From Hyphomicrobiales bacterium (GTDB lineage: Bacteria; Pseudomonadota; Alphaproteobacteria; Rhizobiales; Xanthobacteraceae): a stretch of DNA of 64,000 bases. Location: the NCBI GenBank assembly GCA_017305715.1, contig JAFKKG010000014.1, positions 186,001 through 250,000 of the forward strand, given 5' to 3'. The position numbers and the translations under genes are program-made. Below, piece after piece: positions 17,304-26,002 of this stretch; within the stretch, counting starts at the first letter, position 1, and each line of letters starts with the position of its first letter. The notes below the pieces were generated by a model. The model worked only from the letters and a program-made list of their open reading frames with translations. It did no database searches and was not told where the DNA came from.

Positions 17304-18722
17304 TCAGGCTCCCGCGTTCAATCGAGAAGAATCGATCATGGGTGAAAGTGTCGATGGGGCAGGCCGCGTGACGGGCGACGCGAGTTCGCCGAGCAGGCTG
17401 TAGCGCTCGAGGCTGCCGATGGTGACCGGCAGCACCCGTCCGATGATATCGGGCGAGGCCATCACATGCGCCGGCTGCAGATAGGCGGTACGGCCGACGA
17501 TCTGGCCGGGATTGCGGGCCGCGCGTTCGAACAGCACATCGACGGTTGTCCCAATCATCGCCTTGTTGAAGGCCGATTGCTGGCTGTCGATCAATTCCTG
17601 GAGCCGCACCAATCGCTCGTCCATCTCTGCCGCTGACACCGTCTCCCGCATGTCCGCCGCCGGTGTGCCTGGCCGCGGCGAATATTTGAACGAATAAGCC
17701 CCAGCGTATCCGATTTGCGTGACAAGCGCGAGGGTGGCGGCAAATTCTCCCTCGGTTTCGCCGGGAAAGCCGACGATAAAATCCGAAGAGAACGCAATGG
17801 CTTGGCAAGCCTCGCGAAATCGGTCGATGACGCGGCGGTAATCATCGGCGGTATGCTTCCGGTTCATGGCAGCCAGAATGCGGTCGGAGCCGGATTGTAC
17901 CGGCAGATGCACGAACGGCATCAATTCGGGCAGATCGCGATGCGCCGCGATCAACGAATCATCGACGTCGCGGGGATGGCTGGTCGAGTAGCGCAGCCGC
18001 ACGATCCCGGGGATTTCGGCGAGGCGATGCAACAGCCGGCCGAGCGGCCAGTTCCGTCCGTCCGGACCGTCGCCGTGATAGGCGTTGACGTTCTGTCCGA
18101 TCAGCGTGATCTCGCGCACGCCATTGTCGGCAAGCCGCATCACGTCGTCGATGATCTTTGCGGCCGGGCGCGAGACTTCGGCGCCGCGCGTGTACGGCAC
18201 CACGCAGAAGGTGCAGAATTTATCGCAGCCTTCCTGCACCGTGACGAATGACGAGATGCCGCGTGCGCGGATCGCTGACGGCTTCGGCGGCGGCAGGAAA
18301 CCAAATTTGTCTTCGACCGGGAATTCGGTCTCCAGCGCGCGGCCATGGCTTTTGGCGCGGGCGAGCAGTTGCGGCAGATGATGATAGCTCTGCGGGCCGA
18401 CCACGACGTCGACGGTTGGCGCGCGGCGGATGATCTCTTCGCCTTCGGCCTGCGCGACGCAGCCGGCGACCACGATGTTCATCTTGCGGCCGTCGCGCGC
18501 GGCTTCATCCTTGGCGACGCGCAAGCGTCCGAGTTCGGAGTAGACTTTTTCGGAAGCCTTCTCGCGGATGTGGCAGGTGTTGAGGATGACGAGATCCGCA
18601 TCCTCGGCGCGGTCGGTCTCGACAAAGCCTTCCGGTGCCAGCGTGTCCACCATGCGCTGCGCATCGTAGACGTTCATCTGGCAGCCATAGGATTTGATGT
18701 GCAGCTTGCGCGGCGGTGTCAT
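17304..18722 (-). CDS. miaB: tRNA-2-methylthio-N6-dimethylallyladenosine synthase
   Basis: MiaB is a radical-SAM methylthiotransferase that modifies i6A37 in tRNAs reading UNN codons. The 472-residue protein has the N-terminal UPF0004 domain ([18 protein letters not shown] with its first Fe-S cysteine, [20 protein letters not shown]), the radical-SAM motif [19 protein letters not shown] (CxxxCxxC), and a C-terminal TRAM domain ([13 protein letters not shown] onwards). The start is the ATG at 18722 ([11 protein letters not shown]). The gene lies between the HAD phosphatase and phoH, and its stop is 5 bp before the phoH start codon. Confidence 0.96.
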   Translation of the reverse strand: MTPPRKLHIKSYGCQMNVYDAQRMVDTLAPEGFVETDRAEDADLVILNTCHIREKASEKVYSELGRLRVAKDEAARDGRKMNIVVAGCVAQAEGEEIIRRAPTVDVVVGPQSYHHLPQLLARAKSHGRALETEFPVEDKFGFLPPPKPSAIRARGISSFVTVQEGCDKFCTFCVVPYTRGAEVSRPAAKIIDDVMRLADNGVREITLIGQNVNAYHGDGPDGRNWPLGRLLHRLAEIPGIVRLRYSTSHPRDVDDSLIAAHRDLPELMPFVHLPVQSGSDRILAAMNRKHTADDYRRVIDRFREACQAIAFSSDFIVGFPGETEGEFAATLALVTQIGYAGAYSFKYSPRPGTPAADMRETVSAAEMDERLVRLQELIDSQQSAFNKAMIGTTVDVLFERAARNPGQIVGRTAYLQPAHVMASPDIIGRVLPVTIGSLERYSLLGELASPVTRPAPSTLSPMIDSSRLNAGA

Positions 18723-18827
18723 GGAACCTGAATGCTGATGTGGCGCGGCGCCCATCGGCGCCCGGTCAGGGGTCAATTATAGCTTAAATGGCCGAAAATC
18801 CAGCGACTTGCGCCGGCCATTCCGGGC

Positions 18828-19496
18828 CTAATCGGCCCCAATCCGCGCAATTAGATCGGGCAATTGCCGCATATCGTCGAAAGTGACCGCAGCGCCAGCG
18901 GCGCGCAGTGTGTCGGCGGTGTCCGGACGGCAATGGCTGCCGCCGTGATAGCCGAACGCGATCATCCCGGCGGCCAGGGCCGCGGTGACGCCGGCGATGC
19001 TGTCCTCGATCACCAGGCACCGCGCCGGCGGGACTTTCATCTGCTCCGCTGCGAACAGAAACAGGTCGGGCGCGGGCTTGCCGTTCTGCACCTGCACGGC
19101 TGAAAAAATGTTCGGCGCAAAGCGGTCGTACAGCCCGACGCGATTGAGACTGGTGCTGATCTTCTCCGGCGGGCCGCTCGATGCGACGCAGGCAGGCACC
19201 GTGATGCCGGTCAGCGCGTCGTTGATATGGGGCGTGGCTTGCAGCGAAGCCGCAAACAATTTGAAGACTTCGGCATATACTTGCGCGGGGAAATCATCCG
19301 GCAGCGCGCGGCCTAATTCCGCTTCGATTTCGAGCGTTGCCTGCCGCATCGAACGACCGAGGAAGCGATCGAATACCTGATCGGCCGTGATCGGATAGCC
19401 GTGGCGGGTCAGCGTCTCCGCATGGGCACGGCATGAAATGACTTCGCTGTCGACCAGCACACCGTCGCAATCGAAAATGATGAGCTGAGGAATCAA
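18828..19496 (-). CDS. HAD-family hydrolase (phosphatase, beta-phosphoglucomutase-like)
   Basis: A 222-residue HAD superfamily enzyme. Motif I is LIIFDCDGVLVDSEV (nucleophile Asp and the +2 Asp), motif II is the Ser of PACVASSGPPEKI, motif III is the Lys of QNGKPAPDLFLFAAE and motif IV the acidic pair in CLVIEDSIAGVTAALAAGM. The cap domain is the alpha-helical C1 type between motifs I and II. I take the TTG at 19496, six bases downstream of the fur stop codon; the frame extends to a TTG at 19532 overlapping fur. Substrate unknown, likely a sugar phosphate or phosphoglycolate. It sits between fur and miaB in the same direction. Confidence 0.85.
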   Translation of the reverse strand: MIPQLIIFDCDGVLVDSEVISCRAHAETLTRHGYPITADQVFDRFLGRSMRQATLEIEAELGRALPDDFPAQVYAEVFKLFAASLQATPHINDALTGITVPACVASSGPPEKISTSLNRVGLYDRFAPNIFSAVQVQNGKPAPDLFLFAAEQMKVPPARCLVIEDSIAGVTAALAAGMIAFGYHGGSHCRPDTADTLRAAGAAVTFDDMRQLPDLIARIGAD

Positions 19497-19501
19497 GTCG
19501 G

Positions 19502-19951
19502 CTACGACTTGTCTTCGTCCAGCGGCACGCAATACAGCTCGAGCCGGTGATCGACCAGTCTGTAGCCGAGCTTGCGGGCGATCTCGGCCTGCAGCTTCTC
19601 GATCTCTTCGGAAGTGAATTCGATCACCTTGCCGTCGCGCAGATTGATCAGGTGATCATGATGGCTGTCGGGCATCTGCTCGTAGCGCGCGCGGCCCTCG
19701 CGGAAATCGTGCCGTTCGATGATCCCGGCGTCCTCGAACAGTTTCACGGTGCGGTAGACGGTCGAGATCGAAATCTTGTCGTCGACCTCGACGCAGCGCC
19801 GGTAAAGCTCCTCGACATCGGGATGATCCACCGAATCCGCCAGCACCCGCGCGATCACCCGGCGCTGCTCGGTCATGCGCATGCCGGTGGCGGCGCAGCG
19901 TGCCTCGATGCCGGTATTCTTGTGCGCGGACGGGGATTTTAGCACGGTCAT
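19502..19951 (-). CDS. fur: Fur family transcriptional regulator
   Basis: A 149-residue Fur homologue. The winged-helix domain covers about residues 20-90 (RMTEQRRVIARVLADSVDHP, ISISTVYRTVKLFEDAGIIE). The C-terminal dimerisation/metal domain has the histidine cluster DSHHDHLINLRDGKVIEF. The cysteines normally found after HHDH (HHDHxxCxxCG) are absent, as described for alphaproteobacterial Fur/Mur proteins that bind iron or manganese without a structural zinc. Start is the ATG at 19951 (MTVLKSPSAHKN); the frame is open 50 codons further but overlaps the rimI end. It lies between rimI and the HAD gene. Confidence 0.93.
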   Translation of the reverse strand: MTVLKSPSAHKNTGIEARCAATGMRMTEQRRVIARVLADSVDHPDVEELYRRCVEVDDKISISTVYRTVKLFEDAGIIERHDFREGRARYEQMPDSHHDHLINLRDGKVIEFTSEEIEKLQAEIARKLGYRLVDHRLELYCVPLDEDKS

Positions 19952-20001
19952 AATCTCAGCCTTGGCGAATAAAGCGGGGCTGTTTTGCCACCGCATGCAC
20001 A

Positions 20002-20496
20002 TTACGACAAGTCGCGCCGCATCAGAAGGGCGTTCAATGGCTCCCCGCCGGGCTGCTGATAATAGCGTTCGCGGCGTCCGATGACGCCGAATCCGGCCCA
20101 TTCATACAGCCGTCGCGCCGGCTGATTATTTTCTTCCACTTCCAGAAAGATGGAACGCACGCCGCGGCCGGCAAGATGGCCAAGATGTGTCATGAGCAGA
20201 TGGCGCGACAGGCCGCGGCCGCGCTGGCTGGCGTCGATGGCGATCGACAATATTTCGGCTTCGTCCGCGGCCATGCGCGAGACCGCGAACCCGATCACCT
20301 TGCGCCCCTGCCGCAGCCGATGCACCAGCGTGTTGCGCTCGGCCAGCATCGCCTCGAATTCGCCTTCGCCCCAGCCGCGGTGAAACGAGGCGCCATGCAT
20401 TTGCGCCAGCCGCGCGGCGTCGCGCTGCGTCGCGGGTTCAACCACCGCCGTGCCGCCGCTCCACCATTCGGAAAGCCCTGACAGAAGCGCGATCAT
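20002..20496 (-). CDS. rimI: Ribosomal protein S18-alanine N-acetyltransferase-like GNAT enzyme
   Basis: A 164-residue GNAT acetyltransferase. The acetyl-CoA loop is SIAIDASQRGRGLSRHLLMT (Q/RxxGxG/A type) and the C-terminal SIFLEVEENNQPARRLYEWA, FGVIGRRERYY is the RimI signature. RimI classically acetylates the N-terminal alanine of S18. It is encoded with tsaB, with the ATG at 20496 overlapping the tsaB stop (ATGA), an arrangement common across bacteria that supports the name. An N-terminal stretch SEWWSGGTAVVEPATQRDAA is also typical of rhizobial members. Confidence 0.92.
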   Translation of the reverse strand: MIALLSGLSEWWSGGTAVVEPATQRDAARLAQMHGASFHRGWGEGEFEAMLAERNTLVHRLRQGRKVIGFAVSRMAADEAEILSIAIDASQRGRGLSRHLLMTHLGHLAGRGVRSIFLEVEENNQPARRLYEWAGFGVIGRRERYYQQPGGEPLNALLMRRDLS

Positions 20497-21191
20497 GATG
20501 CGGGCTGCGGCGCCTGCGGCAGCAAGGGGTCCTTGGGCGGCTTGGCGTCCGGCGCGCGAAGATAATACGGGCTGGCGGGTGACAGCTCCGGGCTGACGGC
20601 GGCGCCCAGCCAAGCCACCCAGCCAATATCCGGCGCCGGCTCCGCGTCGACCCTGAACGGCGGCGGCGCATCCGACGGCCAGCGGTCGGCGAGAATTTTC
20701 GCCGCATTGCCGACCAGATGCGGCGCGCCGAACCGCGCCGCTTCGAGCGCTTCCGATATCGGCGCCACCTTGGGTTTGACCAGCGAACCGCCGTCGCCGC
20801 TGACGACCTGGAAATAGACATGGTCATGGCGCGCATCGATGGCGGAGATGATCGGGTGTTCGCTTTTCTCGCCGACAAAGGGCGCCGCATAAGCGGTCAG
20901 CGTCGTCAGGCCCACGACCGGCTTGCCGGCCGCCAGCGCGATGCCGCGCGCGGCGGAGAGCCCGACGCGCAGGCCGGTAAAGCTGCCGGGGCCCTTGGTC
21001 ACGGCGACACGATCCAGCGACGTGAAAGCGATGTCGGCCGCCTTCATCACGCGTGCGATCAGCGGCATCAGGGCTTCGGCGTGACCGCGTTTCATCATCT
21101 GCGATTCCTGCGCGACGATCTTGGCCGTGTCGGTGTCGAGCACGGCCGCGGCGCAGGCATCAAGCGCAGTATCGATGGCGAGGATCAGCAT
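20493..21191 (-). CDS. tsaB: tRNA threonylcarbamoyladenosine biosynthesis protein TsaB
   Basis: TsaB is the non-catalytic partner of TsaD in adding threonylcarbamoyl to A37 of ANN-decoding tRNAs. The 232-residue protein has the ASKHA fold motifs LAIDTALDACAAAVLD at the N-terminus, then KRGHAEALMPLI and the hallmark VTKGPGSFTGLRVGLSAARG around residues 65-82. It lacks the metal-binding histidines of TsaD, as expected. The ATG at 21191 begins the minus-strand run tsaB-rimI-fur-HAD-miaB-phoH-ybeY, making it the likely first gene of that transcript. Confidence 0.94.
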   Translation of the reverse strand: MLILAIDTALDACAAAVLDTDTAKIVAQESQMMKRGHAEALMPLIARVMKAADIAFTSLDRVAVTKGPGSFTGLRVGLSAARGIALAAGKPVVGLTTLTAYAAPFVGEKSEHPIISAIDARHDHVYFQVVSGDGGSLVKPKVAPISEALEAARFGAPHLVGNAAKILADRWPSDAPPPFRVDAEPAPDIGWVAWLGAAVSPELSPASPYYLRAPDAKPPKDPLLPQAPQPAS

Positions 21192-21211
21192 AGGCTGATG
21201 TATAGCAGCTT

Positions 21212-21329
21212 CGTAGGGTGGGCAAAGGCGCTCTTCGCGCCGTGCCCACCTCTTATCTTGCCGCTCCGGGCAACCTGTACCTTATCGCGGTCAGAAGGGG
21301 TGGGCACGCTGCGCTTTGCCCACCCTACG
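21212..21329. repeat. Inverted-repeat element (CGTAGGGTGGGCAAAG type)
   Basis: Perfect 16-bp terminal inverted repeats CGTAGGGTGGGCAAAG (21212-21227) and CTTTGCCCACCCTACG (21314-21329) bound a 118-bp element with further internal inverted similarity (GCGCTCTTCGCGCCGTGCCCACC against GGGTGGGCACGCTGCGC). It fills the gap between nfu and tsaB. From memory, this repeat type is widespread in Bradyrhizobium and relatives. Confidence 0.8.
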
Positions 21330-21337
21330 CATCCCAA

Positions 21338-21907
21338 TCACATCGGCCGGACTTCGACCACGTCGGGCACGAAATGCTTCAAAAGGTTCTGGATGCCGTG
21401 CTGCAGCGTCGCGGTCGATGACGGACAGCCGGCGCAGGAGCCCTTCATGTTGAGATAGACCACGCCGTCCTTGAAGCCGCGGAAGGTGATGTCGCCGCCG
21501 TCATTGGCGACCGCGGGGCGCACCCGCGTCTCGATCAGGTCCTTGATGGTCGCGACCGTATCGGCGTCGGCCTCGTTGAAGAATTCCTCTTCCTCGTCGA
21601 GCGCCTCGTCATTGCCCGCGGTGCCGTCGGCCAGCAGCGGCGCGCCGGACATATAGTGTTCCATGATGGCGCCGAGGATCGCCGGCTTGAGATGCTGCCA
21701 GTCGCTGTCGTCCTTGGTCACGGTGACGAAATCGGAGCCGTAGAACACGCTGGTGACGCCCTGCACGCCGAACAGCCGTTCGGCCAGCGGCGAGCGGGAG
21801 GCGGCTTCGCGGCTGGAGAATTCCATCGTGCCGGTGTCGAGCACGGTGCGCCCCGGAATGAATTTCAGGGTGGCGGGATTGGGGGTGGCTTCGGTCTGGA
21901 TGAACAT
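21338..21907 (-). CDS. NifU-like Fe-S cluster scaffold/carrier protein (Nfu)
   Basis: A 189-residue two-domain Nfu protein. The N-terminal Nfu_N domain (about 1-88) begins MFIQTEATPNPATLKFIPGR and contains LFGVQGVTSVFYGSDFVTVT. The C-terminal NifU-like domain (about 112-185) has RVRPAVANDGGDITFRGF and the CxxC motif MKGSCAGCPSSTATLQHGI that binds a 4Fe-4S cluster transiently and passes it to client enzymes. The ATG at 21907 gives the canonical Nfu N-terminus. It is monocistronic-looking: a repeat element separates it from tsaB and 124 bp from the stress protein gene. Confidence 0.94.
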   Translation of the reverse strand: MFIQTEATPNPATLKFIPGRTVLDTGTMEFSSREAASRSPLAERLFGVQGVTSVFYGSDFVTVTKDDSDWQHLKPAILGAIMEHYMSGAPLLADGTAGNDEALDEEEEFFNEADADTVATIKDLIETRVRPAVANDGGDITFRGFKDGVVYLNMKGSCAGCPSSTATLQHGIQNLLKHFVPDVVEVRPM

Positions 21908-22031
21908 CTGATATCTCCGGCGTCGCCGGTTCAAGGCCGGCGCGTGGGTTTCCCTTAGCAGATGGCGACGGCCAGCGCACGGTCAAGGGGCGCAGGGCAG
22001 CCCTTCCGGACCCGTATTTCCTTCAATTTGC

Positions 22032-22526
22032 TCAGGAAAGTGCGTCGATTTCGGCATCCTTCAGGCCGCCGGAAATAATCATGACCGGGATCGGAAACGA
22101 GCCGGCGGCCTCCGCCATCGTCGTGACCAGCGGGCCGGGCCCCTCGGCGCCCGGATTGGCCGCCAGCACCAGCATCACGATGTCGACGTCCTTATCGATC
22201 ACGTCGCGGATCTGTTCGGTCGGATCGCCCTCGCGGATCACCCGTTCCGGCGTGATCGCGGCGATGCCGTTGGCGCGGCCGGCGGCGCGGTCGAGCGCCT
22301 CATTGGCGGCATCTTCCGCTTCGGCGCGCATGAGGTCGGCGACCCCCAGCCATTGCTGGTTCTGGTCCTCGATCTCGATGATGCGCAGCATCACGACGCC
22401 GCCGCCGACCCGGATCGCCCAGCGGCTCGCGTAATAAACCGCGCGGTCCCACTCCGCGGTGTCGTCAACGATGACAAGGCATTTTGGCTTGTGACCCGTC
22501 TCATAGCTTCGTCGCTGGGTGGTCAT
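22032..22526 (-). CDS. Universal stress protein (UspA family)
   Basis: A 164-residue UspA-fold protein. It begins with the strand KCLVIVDDTAEWDRAVYYAS, whose Asp would contact the nucleotide, and continues with RVGGGVVMLRIIE. The C-terminal part, VDIVMLVLAANPGAEGPGPL then FPIPVMIISGG, resembles the nucleotide-binding tail, though the classical GxxGxxxxGS ATP loop is altered (NPGAEGPGPLVTT), so ATP binding is uncertain. The ATG at 22526 follows GGGACATGC. A miniature palindromic element lies just upstream, between it and trpS. Confidence 0.88.
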   Translation of the reverse strand: MTTQRRSYETGHKPKCLVIVDDTAEWDRAVYYASRWAIRVGGGVVMLRIIEIEDQNQQWLGVADLMRAEAEDAANEALDRAAGRANGIAAITPERVIREGDPTEQIRDVIDKDVDIVMLVLAANPGAEGPGPLVTTMAEAAGSFPIPVMIISGGLKDAEIDALS

Positions 22527-22635
22527 GCATGTCCCGGTGCTGCGCCAAACCGACGCATGGTGCCACGGCGCAGCCGTCTCCGACAAGCGGAGTCGCAAAT
22601 GGTTTCGCAAACCGGCCGCGACGGCGGTTTTCTTG

Positions 22636-22756
22636 CCTCTCCCATCCCGAGAGGTCGCGAGCATCTTGCGAGCGGGTGAGGGGATACGGTTGATCGACAG
22701 TTCCTAACCCCTCACCCGGATCGCTAACGCGATCCGACCTCTCCCGATGGGAGAGG
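22636..22756. mobile_element. Miniature inverted-repeat element (no gene), related to the DUF559 element
   Basis: Arm 1 (22636-22683) runs from CCTCTCCCATCCCGAGAGGT to GCGGGTGAGGGG; arm 2 (22708-22756) runs from CCCCTCACCCGGATCG to CTCCCGATGGGAGAGG. They are long imperfect reverse complements around a 24-bp spacer. Outer ends (CCTCTCCC) and inner ends (GTGAGGGG/CCCCTCAC) match those of the arms flanking the DUF559 nuclease gene at 55106-55582, so this looks like a gene-less derivative of that element. It occupies about half of the usp-trpS gap (22527-22780); nothing else is seen there. Confidence 0.75.
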
Positions 22757-22780
22757 TGGAAGAGAGATTCTCGCCATCCG

Positions 22781-23830
22781 CTACCGCTTGCGGATGAAGC
22801 CGACGATGTCCTTGGCCGCCTTGATGGTTTCGGCGGCGATCGCTTCGGCGCGTTCGCCGCCCTCGATCAGGATCTGGTCGACATGACCGGGGTCGGCGAC
22901 CAGCCGTTTCATTTCCGAGGCGATCGGCGCGAGTTTGGTGACGCAGAGTTCCACCAGCGCGTTCTTGAAGCTGGAGAACTGCCCGCCGCCGAACTCGGTC
23001 AGCACCTGGGCCTTGCTGCGGTCCGACAGCGCCGCATAGATGCCGACGAGGTTATCGGCCTCGGGCCGGCCTTCCAGTCCCTTCTCCTCCGACGGCAGCG
23101 GTTCCGGATCGGTCTTGGCCTTGCGGATCTTCGCCGCGATGGTTTCGGCATCGTCGGTCAGGTTGATCCGCGAATTGTCCGACGGGTCCGACTTCGACAT
23201 CTTCTTGGTGCCGTCGCGCAGGCTCATCACCCGCGTCGCGGGTCCGGTGATCACCGGCTCCGGCAGCGGAAAGAATCCGTCGCCAAAGCCATTGGCGCGG
23301 ATCGAGTCGCCGAAGTCATTGTTGAACTTCTGCGCGATGTCGCGCGACAGCTCCAGATGCTGCTTCTGGTCCTCGCCGACGGGCACATGGGTGGCGCGAT
23401 AAACCAAAATGTCGGCGGCCATCAGCACCGGATAATCGTAGAGACCGACGGAAGCCGCCTCACGATCCTTGCCGGCCTTGTCCTTGAACTGCGTCATGCG
23501 GTTGAGCCAGCCCATCCGCGCCACGCAATTGAAGATCCAAGCCAGTTCCGCATGGCCGGAGACCTGGCTCTGGTTGAACACGATATGCTTCTTCGGATCG
23601 ATGCCCGACGCGATGAATGCCGCGGTCACTTCGCGGGTGCAGCGCACGAGTTCTGCCGGGCCGCCCCAGACGTCCATGCCCATCGTGATCGCGTGCATGT
23701 CGACGACGCAATAGATGCAGTTGTGGGTTTCCTGCAGCTTCACGAAGTTGACGAAGGCGCCGAGGTAATTGCCGAGATGCAGATTGCCCGTCGGCTGGAC
23801 GCCTGAAAAAACCCGTTCAACCATGGCCAT
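22781..23830 (-). CDS. trpS: Tryptophanyl-tRNA synthetase
   Basis: A class I aminoacyl-tRNA synthetase that charges tRNA-Trp. The 349-residue length fits bacterial TrpRS. The HIGH-type motif is [17 protein letters not shown] near residue 18, and the second signature is [15 protein letters not shown] near 210. Other TrpRS hallmarks are [31 protein letters not shown] and [16 protein letters not shown]. The first of two ATGs (MAMVERVF) at 23830 is used; the second, two codons on, is also possible. It follows murJ by 53 bp on the same strand and the pair may be co-transcribed. Confidence 0.97.
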   Translation of the reverse strand: MAMVERVFSGVQPTGNLHLGNYLGAFVNFVKLQETHNCIYCVVDMHAITMGMDVWGGPAELVRCTREVTAAFIASGIDPKKHIVFNQSQVSGHAELAWIFNCVARMGWLNRMTQFKDKAGKDREAASVGLYDYPVLMAADILVYRATHVPVGEDQKQHLELSRDIAQKFNNDFGDSIRANGFGDGFFPLPEPVITGPATRVMSLRDGTKKMSKSDPSDNSRINLTDDAETIAAKIRKAKTDPEPLPSEEKGLEGRPEADNLVGIYAALSDRSKAQVLTEFGGGQFSSFKNALVELCVTKLAPIASEMKRLVADPGHVDQILIEGGERAEAIAAETIKAAKDIVGFIRKR

Positions 23831-23883
23831 GGTGGTGCTTCCTGCGAATTGTCGGTTTGGCGCGCTCGTTTGCCATTTAAGGC

Positions 23884-25443
23884 TCAGTCGCGCAAGTCGC
23901 GCGGCTGGTTCTGCCGCATCGCGTTAACCGCCTCGCGCCAGCCGGTGATACCGAAAAGCCGCAAAAACAGGCCGTAAATCGCGATCCCGGCGATAATCAG
24001 GATGAACAGGCCGATGGCTTGCACCAGCCCATGTGAGCCCTGGGTGGACATCGGTAAAGCCCGCGCCGCCAGCCACAAGGCTGCGCCCATGGCGAGCGCG
24101 GCGGCAAGGATGCCGGGCAGCCGGCGCCTCGCCGCGGCGTCGATCGAAAAGCCAAACGTCTCGCCGCCGCGGCGCAGCAGTGTCAGTGCCGTGCTCCACG
24201 CCCCGACCGCGAGGCTGGCGGCGACGCCTTCCGCGCCGAACCAATGGCCGAGCAGCACGGACAGGACGATCGCGAAGATGACCCCCTTCACCGTTGCGAG
24301 CAGCGGCGTCATCGTGTCCTCGCGCGCAAAGAACGCCGGCGACAGCGCTTTCACCAGCACATTGGCGGGCAGCCCCAGCGCCAGCCACATCAGCGCGCGT
24401 GATGTCGATGACGTGTCGTCCGCGGTGAAGGCGCCATGCTCGAACAGCATCCGCACCACGGGTTCGCTGAGCACGATCAGCCCCAGCATCGCCGGCAGCG
24501 CGAGCCCGACCGCAAGTTCGAGGCCGCGCGATTCCGCATGCGCGACGGCGGCCGCATCGCCGCCGCGCAACGCCCGCGTCATCTGGGGAATCAACACCGT
24601 GCCCATGGCGACGCCGACAATGCCGAGCGGCAATTCGACCAGGCGGTTGGCGAAATAGAGCCACGATACCGCCGAGGGCGATGACGATGCGACGATCGCG
24701 CCGGCCACCATCAATAGCTGTGGCGTGCTGCTCGCGATCATGCCGGGGATCGCCTTTGCGAGAAAGCCGCGGATTTCCCCATCGAACGAAATCCGGAAGG
24801 GCGTTGCGGTCATCTCGCCACGGCGCAGCACCAGAACCGATAGCTGCAACAGCCCGGCGATGCCGACGGTGGCGCTGAGGATCTGCGCGGCCAGCACGGC
24901 GCCCGGCCGCGACACCAGCAGCACGGCCATGACCATGATCAGCACGATATTGAACAGCAGCGGCGAGAACGCCGTGAGTGCAAAACGGCCCTGCGCGTTG
25001 AGCAGCGCCATCATCACCGTCACTGGCCCGGCAAAGGCCAGATAAGGCAGCATCAGCCGCGCATTGCCGGTCGCGAGCTGCAGCGTCTCGTGCCCGGAAA
25101 ACCCCGGTGCCAGCGCCATCAGTACGAACGGCATCAACAACCCCAGCAACAGCGTGGCCGCGATCAGCGCCGCCGTGATGGTGCCGAGCACGCGGCCGGC
25201 GAAGGCCGCGGCTGCGAGCGCACCCTCGGTGTCGCGCACGCGCAGCCATGCCGGCACCAGGGCCGAGTTCAGGCCGCCTTCGGCCAACAGGCGCCTTGCC
25301 ACGTTGACGAGCTGAAAGGCTGCCAGGAATGCGTCCGCGATCGGCCCCGCGCCAAGCAGCGCGGCGACCAGCGAATCGCGCAGGAATCCGAGCAGACGCG
25401 AGGCCAGCGTTCCCGTCGATACCGTGAGGAAGGAGCGGATCAT
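23884..25443 (-). CDS. murJ: Lipid II flippase MurJ
   Basis: MurJ (MviN) flips lipid II across the inner membrane for peptidoglycan synthesis. The 519-residue protein has about 14 predicted transmembrane segments and begins with the family signature [40 protein letters not shown], followed by [17 protein letters not shown]. The [20 protein letters not shown] and [16 protein letters not shown] segments are also typical, and the charged positions of the central cavity appear kept. The ATG at 25443 is chosen; the frame opens six codons upstream within a palindromic repeat. trpS is downstream. Confidence 0.95.
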   Translation of the reverse strand: MIRSFLTVSTGTLASRLLGFLRDSLVAALLGAGPIADAFLAAFQLVNVARRLLAEGGLNSALVPAWLRVRDTEGALAAAAFAGRVLGTITAALIAATLLLGLLMPFVLMALAPGFSGHETLQLATGNARLMLPYLAFAGPVTVMMALLNAQGRFALTAFSPLLFNIVLIMVMAVLLVSRPGAVLAAQILSATVGIAGLLQLSVLVLRRGEMTATPFRISFDGEIRGFLAKAIPGMIASSTPQLLMVAGAIVASSSPSAVSWLYFANRLVELPLGIVGVAMGTVLIPQMTRALRGGDAAAVAHAESRGLELAVGLALPAMLGLIVLSEPVVRMLFEHGAFTADDTSSTSRALMWLALGLPANVLVKALSPAFFAREDTMTPLLATVKGVIFAIVLSVLLGHWFGAEGVAASLAVGAWSTALTLLRRGGETFGFSIDAAARRRLPGILAAALAMGAALWLAARALPMSTQGSHGLVQAIGLFILIIAGIAIYGLFLRLFGITGWREAVNAMRQNQPRDLRD

Positions 25444-25454
25444 GGGCACTCTAT

Positions 25455-25500
25455 AGAGCATGATCCGAAAAAGGGGACACCGGTTTTCCGAAAGTCATGC
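25455..25500. repeat. Palindromic repeat of the GAGCATGATCCGAAAA...GGTTTTCCG type
   Basis: An imperfect palindrome just upstream of murJ: AGAGCATGATCCGAAAAAGG on the left and CACCGGTTTTCCGAAAGTCATGC on the right. The core (A/G-rich run, then ACCGGTTTTC) recurs at 56762-56808 and, more divergently, inside the acyltransferase gene at 52998-53045. From memory, this repeat is abundant in Bradyrhizobium genomes. It overlaps the leader of murJ and could affect its expression. Confidence 0.75.
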
Positions 25501-25573
25501 CTCGGCCGCGGCATTCCGTGCTAGCATTCCGAAACAAGACCTTTTTCATGATCCCTTTTTTTTGGAGCGCATC

Positions 25574-25867
25574 ATGACCGTCTACAATGTGGTCAAGTTC
25601 AAGGTGAAGCCCGGCGAGGAGACAGCCTTCCTGGATGCGCATCGCGGCGGCAAGGCCAAATGGCCGGGCCTTGAGCGCGGCCTCATCATCAAGACCGGAG
25701 AGCAGACCTTCTGCCTGATCGGCACCTGGTCCAGTCAGGAAGCGCTGGTGGCGGCACGGCCCGCGATGATCAAGACGCTCGACAGCTTCAGGTCGCTGCT
25801 CGAGGATCAGGGCCCCGGACGCGGTCTCACGGACGCGGTCTCGGGCGCCGTCGTGCTCGATCTCTGA
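25574..25867 (+). CDS. Small antibiotic-biosynthesis-monooxygenase-like (dimeric alpha/beta barrel) protein
   Basis: A 97-residue protein starting MTVYNVVKFKVKPGEETAFL. Its length and pattern (beta strand, helix, GLIIKTGEQTFCLIGTWSSQ, then a helix and a final strand GAVVLDL) fit a dimeric alpha/beta-barrel domain of the ABM type. No catalytic residues can be pinned down, so it may be an enzyme or a small binding protein. The ATG at 25574 has TTGGAGCG upstream. It stands alone between divergent murJ and the adenosine kinase gene. Confidence 0.7.
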   Translation: MTVYNVVKFKVKPGEETAFLDAHRGGKAKWPGLERGLIIKTGEQTFCLIGTWSSQEALVAARPAMIKTLDSFRSLLEDQGPGRGLTDAVSGAVVLDL

Positions 25868-26002
25868 TCCCTGATATCTGCTCGACAGCCGCAGGTCCGG
25901 TTGGGCCGACATCGGGCCTGCCGGCCTGAATTTGTGGGTTCACGCCTTGCGCCGGCCGTGATAGGCCCCAGCCTTTCCTGATGGCTGCAACTGGACGGTG
26001 AG

